Source: Clostridia bacterium
Lineage (GTDB): Bacteria; Bacillota; Clostridia; Oscillospirales; CAG-272
Reading direction: 5' to 3'
DNA length: 33,020 nucleotides
NCBI GenBank assembly: GCA_017507985.1
Contig: JAFVZV010000058.1
Location: 1 to 33,020 of the forward strand
The notes under the pieces are model-generated. The model saw only the letters and a list, made by a program, of their open reading frames with translations. It was not told the origin of the DNA and did not search any database. The first letter of the stretch is position 1, and every line of letters begins with the position of its first letter. The translations under genes were made by a program, and so were the position numbers. Shown piece by piece: positions 16,369-25,259 of this stretch.

Positions 16369-17010
16369 TCAATGTCTGCTGCACAGACAATCGCAACAGC
16401 AATCCACGCAAGCAAGAGTCATGCATATATCGCAGGCCGAGCAGGCACAGCCACTGTTGCTTGCGGTATCGGTGCGGTAGCCGCTTGCCTGGGCGGCGGT
16501 CTGTGCCCGCAGACGGTCACGTACGATGCGATACTCTGAATTGTACGGATCGATGCGACAAGCGGTGTCCAAATGATTTTGAGCATCGACGATGTGCCCC
16601 CGACGCAACAGAACACATCCAATGAGAAAATGCCACTCGGCACCGCGATCATCATCTGGCACAGTGCGCAGAAGCACCTGTGCGTCGTCCAAATCGCCGT
16701 TGTTGATATGCATACGGATACGGGCAAAAACGGAATTGCCGCTGTAGCTTTCGTAATGAGAGGATTCTTGCGACGAATCGGACTCGTCTTGCGCGTGGGA
16801 AGAAGTTGAGGTGGTTCCTTCGCGCCGCATACGTTGAACTTGCTCGTAAGCGGCGTTGGTCTCCTTCATTTTTTCGTTTGCCATATCGGCAAGATCGGTA
16901 TTGGCATATTTGTCGGGATGATATTTGCGAACCAGCGCACGGTAGGCCTGCTTGATTTCATCATCGGTCGCACCGGGAGCGACCCCGAGTATTTTATACG
17001 GATCCATCAT
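16369..17010 (-). CDS. J-domain protein with Cys-rich C-terminal tail
   Basis: A 213-residue protein. Residues 3-66 are a J domain with the essential HPD at 31-33 ([13 protein letters not shown]), which would stimulate an Hsp70 (DnaK). The middle (about 95-170) has TPR-like helices with repeats such as [23 protein letters not shown]. The last 28 residues hold ten Cys (including a CCC run), a possible metal or iron-sulfur site. It lacks the G/F and zinc-finger domains of true DnaJ. The start codon overlaps the stop of the DUF5685 gene (17007-17010), so the two proteins are translationally coupled and probably act together. Such J-protein / DUF5685 pairs recur in Firmicutes as far as I recall. 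Client unknown. Stop TGA. Confidence 0.85.
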   Translation of the reverse strand: MMDPYKILGVAPGATDDEIKQAYRALVRKYHPDKYANTDLADMANEKMKETNAAYEQVQRMRREGTTSTSSHAQDESDSSQESSHYESYSGNSVFARIRMHINNGDLDDAQVLLRTVPDDDRGAEWHFLIGCVLLRRGHIVDAQNHLDTACRIDPYNSEYRIVRDRLRAQTAAQASGYRTDTASNSGCACSACDICMTLACVDCCCDCLCSRH

Positions 17011-17936
17011 AGCGATTCGTTGTTCTCCTTGGTCGAAGGTTGTTTACATTTTGGGAAAAGGATTTCGTGTGTTTTTTGGGGAAGGGCTGTTTGAAGCATA
17101 TGATACAACAAGGGCGACAATTCCTTACCGCACATGGTCTCGTCGATGTGTACGAGATCCAGCGCATCGCAAGCACGGTGCAACTCAACAATGAGTGCGT
17201 TTTCCAAATGCTCACGGCGCTCTTGCGTCATGCCCTCTTCACCGTAGAGACGGTAAAAGGGATTGGGGCGTCCTGCGCGCAGGTCACCGTCGTAATCGTC
17301 AATAGCATCAATGAAATACAGCCAACGCCCGACGTGATAGCCGATATGATGGGCAATGCGAGATTGTGGCTCATTCAGCCCGTGCGCAAACAACGCACCC
17401 AACGCTTGCCCAAAAGCAGAGGCAGGCTCGTCGGCCGAGGGAAGTCCGTTTGCTTCCATTTGGAAAAGCGCAGACATGGACGGCGAAATCAGCTCGGAAA
17501 GGCCGTGGTATCGTTGTTCGGCGCGGCGTTGCCAGATGCGAAATTGGGGAACAAGCAGGCGAGCACGCAAGCGCTTGCTGCCCGTTTCGTCCTGCTTGTC
17601 ATCAAGAATTTTGTGATATCCAAGTACGGCGGCGGCACAAGCGACGTAATCTGTGGTGTCCCCAGGCTGCAAGCAAGCACGACGGCGAAAGGGGTGGGGG
17701 AGACAGCGTTTTTTATCAAAATGTACAGCACGAGAGGTCTTGTCAACACAGGGATTTCCTCCAAGCAATGCCAGGCGTGTCAATGCTAAAAAGACCAAGT
17801 CGTAGCTTAGCGTCAGGCGGGAGCATTGTCCGGTACAGCGGCCCATGGCACGGCATAATCCGCAATAAACGCCGCGATAATATTCGTATTCCCGTATCTT
17901 CAGCTCGGGGGGATAAGGGCGGACGTATCCGAACAT
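17007..17936 (-). CDS. DUF5685-like protein with two Asp-rich motifs
   Basis: A 309-residue, largely helical protein. I recognise it from memory as the DUF5685 type by its start, [20 protein letters not shown]. The N-terminus has a Cys cluster (Cys25, 28, 34, 38). Two acidic motifs stand out: DDKQDE at 112-117, which fits DDxxD, and DAIDDYDGD at 210-218, about 100 residues later. Paired motifs of this kind on helices mark class I isoprenoid synthases (magnesium-diphosphate binding), but the overall similarity is untested. The start at 17936 is chosen for the AAAGGTGG site; the longer frame to 18032 is not supported. First gene of a three-gene operon with the J-domain and membrane proteins. 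Stop TGA overlaps the next ATG. Confidence 0.78.
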   Translation of the reverse strand: MFGYVRPYPPELKIREYEYYRGVYCGLCRAMGRCTGQCSRLTLSYDLVFLALTRLALLGGNPCVDKTSRAVHFDKKRCLPHPFRRRACLQPGDTTDYVACAAAVLGYHKILDDKQDETGSKRLRARLLVPQFRIWQRRAEQRYHGLSELISPSMSALFQMEANGLPSADEPASAFGQALGALFAHGLNEPQSRIAHHIGYHVGRWLYFIDAIDDYDGDLRAGRPNPFYRLYGEEGMTQERREHLENALIVELHRACDALDLVHIDETMCGKELSPLLYHMLQTALPQKTHEILFPKCKQPSTKENNESL

Positions 17937-17967
17937 GGTGCACCACCTTTCTTTCAGAATTACTATA

Positions 17968-17996
17968 ATGATACCGCAAATAAAGAAAGAAAGCAA
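17968..17996 (-). promoter_or_regulatory. probable promoter of the DUF5685 operon
   Basis: On the minus strand TTGCTT (17991-17996), a 17-base spacer and TATCAT (17968-17973). The match is moderate; a neighbouring TATAGT could serve as an alternative -10. Confidence 0.5.
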
Positions 17997-18135
17997 TCCC
18001 TTTTTGTAAATTTTTAATGGACATAAACTCAACGAAAAAATTATTTAAGCCGCCCAACCCTTTACAAAGTTTTGTGTCTATATAAATGGCGGGGAAAATT
18101 CAACCAAGAGGACGATAACGTAAACCAGCGGTTGC

Positions 18136-18164
18136 TTGCTTTTGCTTGATTGCCATGATATACT
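18136..18164 (+). promoter_or_regulatory. probable promoter of the two-TM protein gene
   Basis: TTGCTT (18136-18141), a 17-base spacer and TATACT (18159-18164), about 50 bases upstream of the chosen start codon. Confidence 0.6.
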
Positions 18165-18213
18165 GAAAACAACAAAATGCACAGCAAAAAAGGAAAGAAT
18201 GGAGAGTGATTGT

Positions 18214-18924
18214 ATGGATTTAAAAAGAAATGAACGTTTTTTTAAGCAAAATGATGTCCTTCGCCTACTCGGCGGAGGCCTGCTGATCGTCGGCTTGATC
18301 TGGTTTTGGATCGGGCGGACGGCGGCGTCTTATTATGGACCCTGCGTCATGGTTCCGGTTGGACTTATACTTTTCTTGGTTACCAGCGCACGTCATGTTC
18401 CTGAGAGTGAGATACGAGGCAACATTCAAAAAGCGTTGGCCAATTTTCATGAGAATGCGCAGGGAAGTCCCGATATGAAGTCGCGTGTGTTAAGCACACC
18501 TGCGCCGTATTGCGCAGAGTCCTTTGTTTTTGATCAAGAGGCTCACGCATTTCGCCGTGGAAAAGACGCAAAGCTGTTGTCAGACGTCTATCAAGCAACA
18601 GCGATCTGTTTTACGCAGGACTTGTTATTGGTACATGGAGCAACGGTTGATTTGAGCAACGGCGCGGTTAAAACGGATATGCAAAAATTGTTGTGGACGG
18701 ATTTGGAAGGAGCAACGATGATTCCGTACGAAAACAAGATCAACTTGACCAACAAGAAAAATGCAGTGGCAACGGCGCGTGGCGCGTGGCTTGAGCTGCA
18801 AAACTCGGACGGAACAATTGCTTACCGTGCCGCAGTTCCCGATGATATGGATGGGGAAGTGGTGTGTCAGCAGATTAACAAGTGGATCGAAAAAATCAAT
18901 AAGCGCGAAATTGGTCTTGAATGA
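18214..18924 (+). CDS. two-TM membrane protein, function unknown
   Basis: A 236-residue protein I do not recognise. A basic N-terminus (DLKRNERFFKQND) leads into two close membrane segments (about 20-36 and 42-61), so most of the protein, residues 65-236, should face the cytoplasm. That part has alternating beta-like stretches (KLLSDVYQATAICFTQDLLLVH ... LWTDLEGATMIPY), split here at unclear points, which would fit a PH-like fold; this is only an impression. The start at 18214 is chosen for GGAGAG seven bases upstream. An ATG at 18199 with a weaker AAAGGA site would add five residues. It is a single gene, divergent from the DUF5685 operon, with its own promoter and terminator. Stop TGA. Confidence 0.68.
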   Translation: MDLKRNERFFKQNDVLRLLGGGLLIVGLIWFWIGRTAASYYGPCVMVPVGLILFLVTSARHVPESEIRGNIQKALANFHENAQGSPDMKSRVLSTPAPYCAESFVFDQEAHAFRRGKDAKLLSDVYQATAICFTQDLLLVHGATVDLSNGAVKTDMQKLLWTDLEGATMIPYENKINLTNKKNAVATARGAWLELQNSDGTIAYRAAVPDDMDGEVVCQQINKWIEKINKREIGLE

Positions 18925-19003
18925 AAAATATGTAAAAAAATGTAAATTATTGATGGATGATGGAAAAAACCAAAGAAAATTTAAGATAAGAATCGAAAAA
19001 TAC

Positions 19004-19033
19004 AAAAAAGGCGGGAAAGATACCGCCTTTTTT
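19004..19033 (+). terminator. intrinsic terminator after the two-TM protein gene
   Basis: An 11-bp stem (AAAAAAGGCGG at 19004-19014 with CCGCCTTTTTT at 19023-19033) with an 8-base loop and a T-run inside the 3' arm. Confidence 0.88.
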
Positions 19034-19381
19034 GTGTGTAGAAAATTCATGTTTGAATTTGTGCAAATTGCCTATTTTTTCAACGTTTTGAAAAGTTGCG
19101 CGCGCAACAAGATGGGCGAAAAGAGGGTAATTGTTTTTTACGTTTTATGAAGACAGGAAAGAATACGCTCGAAATAATAGGCGGATATGCTCGAATTGGG
19201 CGATTTTAGAGGATAATGCTTCTCAAATGGTAAATGTAAGTTACTCTTGAGAACTATCAAATATGCCAATGTAGATTCTCGATGAATGATGATGAAAAAG
19301 ACGCAAAAAGAGGGGTGAAAAAGTAAGAAATAAACCTCTCGTTAGCCCCCGATAGCCCACGTTTATTTGTGTATATGATTG
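19034..19381. other. intergenic stretch without a recognisable gene
   Basis: About 350 A/T-rich bases with no open frame that looks coding. The only structure I see is a perfect 14-base palindrome, GTTGCGCGCGCAAC (19095-19108), which could be a regulator site but lies some 270 bases upstream of the next promoter. Confidence 0.55.
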
Positions 19382-19410
19382 TTGACAATTTCGGCATTTT
19401 GTGGTATGAT
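19382..19410 (+). promoter_or_regulatory. promoter of the glycan-transport operon
   Basis: Perfect TTGACA (19382-19387), a 17-base spacer and TATGAT (19405-19410). No other promoter of this quality is apparent between here and the start codon at 19835, so transcription probably starts near 19417. Confidence 0.8.
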
Positions 19411-19416
19411 GTGAGC

Positions 19417-19834
19417 ATCAATTTAGGGTGTTTCGCAGCTTGGTTCTTATAATTAGGATGCGAATTGCCTTATTTTTGTGCGATTTTTCGTGCGTGCGCG
19501 CGTGAGATCGCATCCACGTGGTGGGCATATGCCCGCTTTGCGTGTTGCAAACGACACTACAGCAAAGAAACAGCAGAACGCAAGAGATGTCACCGTGCGG
19601 TGTGGACGGCCGTGCGTTGACATTCGCTTTCTTTCTGCCGTTGCTTCTGCGACAAACCGCGCCGCGGGAGCAATGGCAGAAGGGGACGGCTTTTTGCCAT
19701 CCCGAAATTCGGGTGTGTATTGACGTTTTGCCGCACGCACGTGGAGACCATCAACGCACGACGATGGGATTGTGGCAAGTTTTTCTCGCCTTGTCGCCGC
19801 CCGCGTCGTGAAAATCTTGTAGGAGGAAAGTTAC
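19417..19834 (+). promoter_or_regulatory. long structured 5' leader of the transport operon
   Basis: The predicted leader of about 418 bases is more G/C-rich than its surroundings and has several inverted repeats: an 8-bp stem GGATGCGA/TCGCATCC (19456-19463 / 19508-19515), a 12-base palindrome (19523-19534), a 12-bp stem with one G-U pair (19634-19645 / 19669-19680), an 8-bp stem with one mismatch (19683-19690 / 19696-19703), and a 7-bp stem CACGACG/CGTCGTG (19757-19763 / 19804-19810) that ends ten bases before the AGGAGG site. I recognise no known riboswitch. It may be a cis-acting regulator or an mRNA-stabilising leader. An 81-codon open frame inside it does not look like a protein. Confidence 0.5.
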
Positions 19835-22800
19835 ATGAGAAACACGAAATTCCAAAGAGTGGCTTCCTTTTTGCTTGTTTTGTGTCTTCTGATCTGCGGT
19901 GGTACCTTTGGTGTCAGTGCGCAGCAGACGGATGAAGCAGGCAAAAACTCCAGTGTAACCGACAAGACGATTGCGGATTACAAGGAAGAGCTTGACTCGA
20001 TTTCGTACAGCAAGTACATCAAGAATTTCGTTGGCATGAGTGATGCCACCGAAACGATTATCGTCGATCCTCTGGCTGACTTGGACATGGATCAGACGAC
20101 GCTTGATTAGCTGACGGACGAGGAGTGGGCAAGATTGTCTGCAGACAAAACGCTTGCCGGCTCGCTGGTCGGTATTTACCAGACCAAATACGATGGCGTG
20201 GATGCTTTGTACACGCCCGGTGACGGTACCGTTACCTTTACGCTGGATGATGTGAAGGAAGGCCTTTACAGCATTCGTATCATCTACTACCCCGTAGAAG
20301 GTAAGGCTTCTGCCATCGAAAGAGAATTTTACATCGACGGTAAGGCTCCCTTTAAGGAAGCGCGCTCGCTGACCCTTCCCAAGGTATGGCAGAATGCGTA
20401 TCAGGACTATGATTTCAAGGTTCCTGCCAAGAAGAATGCCGATGACTACGAGAACCGTGCAAAGGAGTTGGGTTTGACTGTTACGCGTGAGACGCGCGAG
20501 GACGGTACTCATCTGATCTTCAAAATGCCTGATGCATGGACTGAGGCAACCTCGAAGTTCTTGCTGGACGAGATTGGCGCACGTTTCTTTGTCAATGACT
20601 TGGATAGCAACGAGTTGCGTCCTACGGCAATGCAGACGCCTAAGTGGAGCGTTTATGATCTGAAGGACAGCCAGGGCTACTATGCTGAAAGCTTTAAGTA
20701 CATTCTGTCCCCCGGTGAGGATGGTAAGATTTCCATCTCGCTCAAGGGTATGAATGAGCCCATGGCAATCTCGCAGATCATTTTGATGCCCCAGGAAAGT
20801 ATTCCTACCTATGCGGAGTATCAAGCAAAGTATGCCAATGCTCCCAAGGGTACGTCCTTCATCAAAATGGAGGCGGAGACTCCCTCTGAATTCTCCACCA
20901 ATACCGTTTACCCCGTAGAGGATCGCGCGTCCGCCGCGACTTCTCCCTCTGACACCTCCCGCGTGATGCTCAACGTTATCGGCGGTGAGAAGTGGCAGAC
21001 GCCCGGTCAGGCCTTGTCCTATACCTTTAAGGTGGACTCCACCGGCCTGTATTCCATCGATATGCGGTTTAGACAGAATGTGTTGGACGGTCTGTTCGTC
21101 AGCCGTTCGATCAGCCTGTACAGCGATGGCTTGAATCCGACCGATGACGGCTACTATAACGGTTATCCTTTCCTTGAAGCCGCACAGGCGCGCTTCAACT
21201 ATTCGAGCTACTGGCAGTCCACCAGTATGACCGACGGTTCGCAGGATGCCTTCCAGTTCTATTTCGTCGAGGGTGTTACCTACACGCTGACACTTGAGGT
21301 TACGCTCGGTACGATGTCTGAAGTCGTTAGCGAGATCGAAGACGTTTTGAATCATATCAATGACGACTATCTGCAGATCATTCGTCTGACGGGTACCAAG
21401 CCTGATGACTATCGTGACTACAACTTCAAGCGCATCATGCCCACTACGCTGGCTGACATGATTCTGCAGCGCGAAAGACTTGCGGTCATTTCCGCAGAGC
21501 TGAAGGAAATTGCCGGTACGTCTTCTTCCACGGTCGCAACGTTGGATAAGGTCTACACGTTGCTCAAGCGTATGGAGGACGAGGACGAGATCGCAAGAAA
21601 CCTGGAAACGCTGAAGTCCTACATTGGTTCGGTCGGTACGTTCTTGACCGACGCCAAGAAGCAGCCTCTTCAGGTTGACTACATCATCATTCAAAGCCCC
21701 GACGGGGAACTGCCTGAGGCAGAGCCCGGCTTCTTGGCAAAGCTGTGGCACGAAATTAAGTCCTTCATTCAGTCCTTCAGACGTGACTATAACGCCATGG
21801 GTGCAATGACTGAGGTTGAGGGCAATGCGCTGGAGGTATGGGTTGCTTACGGCCGTGACCAATCGCAGGTCATCCGAAACCTGGTTACCAACGAATTTAC
21901 TCCCGAGTCCGGTATTCCCGTTGACTTGAAGTTGATCACGGGCGGTACGCTGCTGCCTTCCATCCTTGCAGGCATGGGACCTGATGTTTACTTGGGCATC
22001 GGTCATGGCGAGGTTATCAACTACGCGATCCGTGGCGCACTTGCTACGCTGGACGTTGACTCGCAGGGCAACAAGCGTGAGGACTTCGAAGAGGTTACTT
22101 CCAACTTTACTGAATCGGCCATGCTGGTTCTCGGTATTGCCAACGACGAGGGTGAGCTTCATTACTACGGTCTGCCCGAAACGCAGGGTTTCCCGATGCT
22201 GTTCGTTCGTATTGACATTCTTGCCGATATGGGCATTGAAATTCCTAAGACTTGGGAAGACATCTATGCTGCACAGACGGACCTGGAGGGTAACAACATG
22301 GAGATCGGTCTGACGACCGACTACAAGATGTTCTTGTATCAGAGCGGCGGCGAGCTGTTTGCTGATGACGGTATGAGAATCAATCTGGATTCTGAGGAAG
22401 GTCTGAACGCCTTCCAGACCATGTGTAACCTGTTTACCATGCATTCCTTCCCTTATCAGTATGATGCTGCTAACCGTTTCAGAACGGGTGAGATGCCCAT
22501 TCTGATCGCAGACTACACCGGTCTTTACAACCAGCTCAAGGTCTTCGCAACCGAAATCGACGGCTTGTGGAAGTTCGTTCCGCTGCCCGGTGTGGTGGAT
22601 GAAAACGGCAATATCAATAACTGCTCCATTTCGGGTGTTAACGCTGACGTTATGATCGGCGGTACTGACCACGAGGAGGATGCTTGGGAGTACCTCAAGT
22701 GGTACACCGGTGCATCCTGCCAGACGCAGTATGCAAATGAAATGGTTGCTATTATGGGTGACTCTGCAAAGCATAACACGGCAAACAAAGAGGCATTGGC

Positions 22801-23365
22801 CTCCATGCCTTGGACGACCGAGGAATATACCGAGGTCAGCAAGCAGTTCTCCAACCTTGCATCCGTTCCCAACTATCCCGGTGCATACTACATTGACCGT
22901 TACACCAACTTCGCATTCCTGGATGCTTACAATAATGATGCAGACCCTGTAACCGAGCTGCTCAGCTACATTAACACCATTAACAAAGAGATCACCCGTA
23001 AGCGTTCCGAGTTCCATTTGGAAACGCTTGACGTCGGTAAGACGCTGGCAGATAAGCGAGGCGCTCAGGCAACAGAGGCATTGGAGCTGCTTGCTGAAAT
23101 CGACAGCGCACGCTTTGAGACAATCATGACCAACGTTAAGCACGCGGTTGCGGATGAAAATATGGTTCTTCTGAAGGAATACTCCGATCTTTTGATGGAA
23201 ATGCTGGCTTCCGCAGATCCCGCAAGCTACACCGTTAAGGTGTTCAAGCAGGATCAAGATAAGGAGCACGGCGGCTATAAGATCGATGATTTGTCGGAAA
23301 ACCAGCTGATCTACTTTGCTGCCGAGTGCCTTGCTAACGCGTCCGCCGCGCTGGCATCGTATTAA
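19835..23365 (+). CDS. giant ABC-transporter solute-binding protein with carbohydrate-binding-like domains; in-frame amber at codon 92
   Basis: A 1,176-codon frame interrupted once, by TAG at codon 92. Residues 1-29 are a signal peptide (cleavage near VSA-QQ) with no lipobox. Two beta-sandwich regions follow: about 101-175 (TFTLDDVKEGLYSIRI) and about 341-460, which opens with MEAE as in CBM6/35-like domains. Residues about 665-1060 are a family 1 solute-binding fold (LEVWVAYGRDQSQVIRNLV to AWEYLKWYTGA), and a helical tail runs to the end. Ordinary binding proteins have 400-500 residues, so about 600 are extra. The role would be capture of an oligosaccharide outside the cell for the permeases downstream. 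Frame and homology continue unchanged after the TAG, so it is a nonsense mutation, sequence error or readthrough site. AGGAGG precedes the ATG. Stop TAA. Confidence 0.85.
20108..20110 (+). other. in-frame TAG (amber) codon within the binding-protein gene
   Basis: The codons around it read TTG GAT TAG CTG ACG GAC, i.e. LD-stop-LTDEEWARL in one unbroken frame. A C-to-T change from CAG (Gln) would explain it. The base after TAG is C, a context known to favour readthrough. A GAGGAG 9 bases before a TTG (20135) could allow re-initiation, but that product would lack the signal peptide. Confidence 0.95.
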
Positions 23366-23409
23366 TGCACGATACACAGTTAATTTATTCAGAAAAGGAG
23401 AGAGCAAAA

Positions 23410-24363
23410 ATGTCACAAAAAACTGAAGAATTAAAAGCTGTATCGCGCACGACGATCACTCGCCGTCAATGGATCTGGAAAGAGATGAAAAAGAATAAGG
23501 TCGCCTATTTGATGGTTGCGCCTTACATGATTTTGTTCACCATCTTTACCGTCCTCCCCGTCGTTCTGTCGGCCTTTATCAGCTTTACCAACTTTAACAT
23601 GATCGATATTGCGGGCACGGAATTTCTCTTCTTCGAGAACTACATTTCGTTGTTCTTCGATGATGATATCTTCCTTATCGCTTGCAAAAACACACTCATC
23701 TTTGCGGCAATCGTAGGACCTGTTTCTTACTTGATGTCCTTCCTGGTCGCATGGTTCATCAATGAGCTTTCCCCCCGCATTCGTGCACTTGTCACTCTGG
23801 TCTTCTATGCGCCCTCCATCTCCGGTCAGGTATTTACCATCTGGGGTGCTTTCTTCGGCTCGGACGCATACAGCTGGGCAAACGCTTGGCTGATGGAGAT
23901 CGGTATGATCACAGAGCCTATCAACTGGTTCAAGGATGTTAAGTACATCATGCCGCTTTGTATCATCGTTGCTCTTTGGACATCGCTTGGTACCTCCTTC
24001 CTGTCCTTTATCGCAGGTTTGCAGGGTATTGACCGTTCGATGTACGAGGCAGGCGCTGTTGACGGTGTTAAGAACCGTTGGCAGGAGCTTTGGTACATCA
24101 CGCTGCCTTCCATGAGACCGCAGCTGATGTTCGGTGCTATCATGGCAATCACCGGCGCCTTCGGTTTCGGTGGTATCGTTGACGCACTTTGCGGCTTCCC
24201 GTCTACAGACTACGCAGCACACACCATCATGCACCACTTAAACGACTACGCCGGTTCGCGTTACGAAATGGGTTACGCCTCGGCTATCGCCGTTGTCTTG
24301 TTCGCGATCATGATCGGCGCGAATATGGTGGTCAAGAGAGCATTGTCAAAGGTAGGTACATAA
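23410..24363 (+). CDS. ABC sugar transporter permease (UgpA/MalF-like, CUT1)
   Basis: A 317-residue integral membrane protein with about six hydrophobic segments starting at AYLMVAPYMILFTIFTVL. The cytoplasmic EAA loop, which docks the ATPase, is clear near residue 215 (YEAGAVDGVKNRWQELWYIT, then LPSMRP). It pairs with the next gene to form the channel for the sugar captured by the binding protein. I start it at MSQKTEELK (23410), where AAAAGGAG lies nine bases upstream; the frame opens 15 codons earlier without a site. It lies 44 bases after the binding-protein gene. Stop TAA. The substrate is likely an oligosaccharide; sequence does not say which. Confidence 0.92.
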   Translation: MSQKTEELKAVSRTTITRRQWIWKEMKKNKVAYLMVAPYMILFTIFTVLPVVLSAFISFTNFNMIDIAGTEFLFFENYISLFFDDDIFLIACKNTLIFAAIVGPVSYLMSFLVAWFINELSPRIRALVTLVFYAPSISGQVFTIWGAFFGSDAYSWANAWLMEIGMITEPINWFKDVKYIMPLCIIVALWTSLGTSFLSFIAGLQGIDRSMYEAGAVDGVKNRWQELWYITLPSMRPQLMFGAIMAITGAFGFGGIVDALCGFPSTDYAAHTIMHHLNDYAGSRYEMGYASAIAVVLFAIMIGANMVVKRALSKVGT

Positions 24364-24364
24364 C

Positions 24365-25237
24365 ATGGCAAAATTAAGAACAAGAAAGCATAAAGTCGTT
24401 CTCTCGCGTTCCGCAGGCGGCGACGCAGGTATCACAGTCCTGCTTGTTATTCTCGGCGTGTTCATGTTCCTCCCCATGGTCTATGCGGTTTCGCAGTCGC
24501 TCAAGCCTTTGGATGAACTTTGGATGTATCCTCCGAGATTCTTCGCAAAAAATCCTACGTGGACCAACTTCCGCGACCTGTTCATGCTCATGAACACCTC
24601 TTGGGTTCCGTTCTCTCGCTACATCTTTAATACGATTTTGATTTCGGTTGGCGGTACGTTCGGACACCTCTTCCTTGCATCGCTTTGTGCATACGCACTG
24701 GCAAAGATCAAATTCCCGGGCGGCCAGGTTATGTTTAAGACGGTTCAGACTTCACTGATGTTCCACTCGACCATCACTGCCGTTTGTTCCTTCATGATCA
24801 TGTCTGCCTTCCATATGATCGATACCTTGTGGGCCGTTATCGTTCCCGCATGGGCATCGACGCTGGGTCTTTACCTGATGAAGCAGTTCATGGATACCAA
24901 CGTTCACGACACGGTACTGGAAAGTGCACGTCTGGACGGTGCGAGAGAGATCCACATCTGGTGGACAATCGCCATGCCCATGGTTAAGCCCGCGTGGCTG
25001 ACGCTCATCATCTATTCGTTCCAAGGTCTTTGGAACTCGGGTTCTTCCATTTATATTTATTCCGAGCAGTGGAAGTCGTTTAACTACGCAATCGGTCAGA
25101 TCACCGCAGGTGGTATCAGACGTGCCGGTGCATCCGCTGCTGCAATGGTGCTTATGATGGCAGTCCCGATCATCGTATTCGTTGTTTCGCAGTCGAATAT
25201 CATTGAAACCATGGGTTCCAGTGGTATGAAAGACTAA
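24365..25237 (+). CDS. ABC sugar transporter permease (UgpE/MalG-like, CUT1)
   Basis: A 290-residue integral membrane protein with six predicted membrane segments and the EAA loop near residues 186-210 (ESARLDGAREIHIWWTIAMP). It is the second half of the first permease pair. Only one base separates it from the previous stop codon, and its weak AAAGGTAGG site lies inside that gene, so translation is coupled. The N-terminus (TRKHKVVLSRS) is basic and cytoplasmic. No ATPase gene follows; in Firmicutes such CUT1 systems often borrow a shared MsmX-type ATPase encoded elsewhere. Stop TAA. Confidence 0.93.
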   Translation: MAKLRTRKHKVVLSRSAGGDAGITVLLVILGVFMFLPMVYAVSQSLKPLDELWMYPPRFFAKNPTWTNFRDLFMLMNTSWVPFSRYIFNTILISVGGTFGHLFLASLCAYALAKIKFPGGQVMFKTVQTSLMFHSTITAVCSFMIMSAFHMIDTLWAVIVPAWASTLGLYLMKQFMDTNVHDTVLESARLDGAREIHIWWTIAMPMVKPAWLTLIIYSFQGLWNSGSSIYIYSEQWKSFNYAIGQITAGGIRRAGASAAAMVLMMAVPIIVFVVSQSNIIETMGSSGMKD

Positions 25238-25259
25238 AAGAAGGAGGGTACCATATATT

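Noticed and set aside
19478..19723. An 81-codon frame in the transport-operon leader
   Set aside because: No ribosome site, unusual composition rich in Arg and Ala, and it overlaps the inverted repeats; a structured RNA explains the stretch better.
20135..23365. A separate gene starting at TTG 20135 downstream of the amber codon
   Set aside because: It is in the same frame as the upstream part and would lack the signal peptide needed by a binding protein; the GAGGAG before it is part of the codons for Asp-Glu-Glu. Re-initiation remains possible but is not the simplest reading.
19751..23416. A 1,221-codon open frame antisense to the binding-protein gene
   Set aside because: It mirrors the sense gene and arises because the sense strand rarely uses TTA, CTA and TCA codons, as expected for a codon-biased, highly expressed gene. 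It lacks a ribosome site and protein-like composition.
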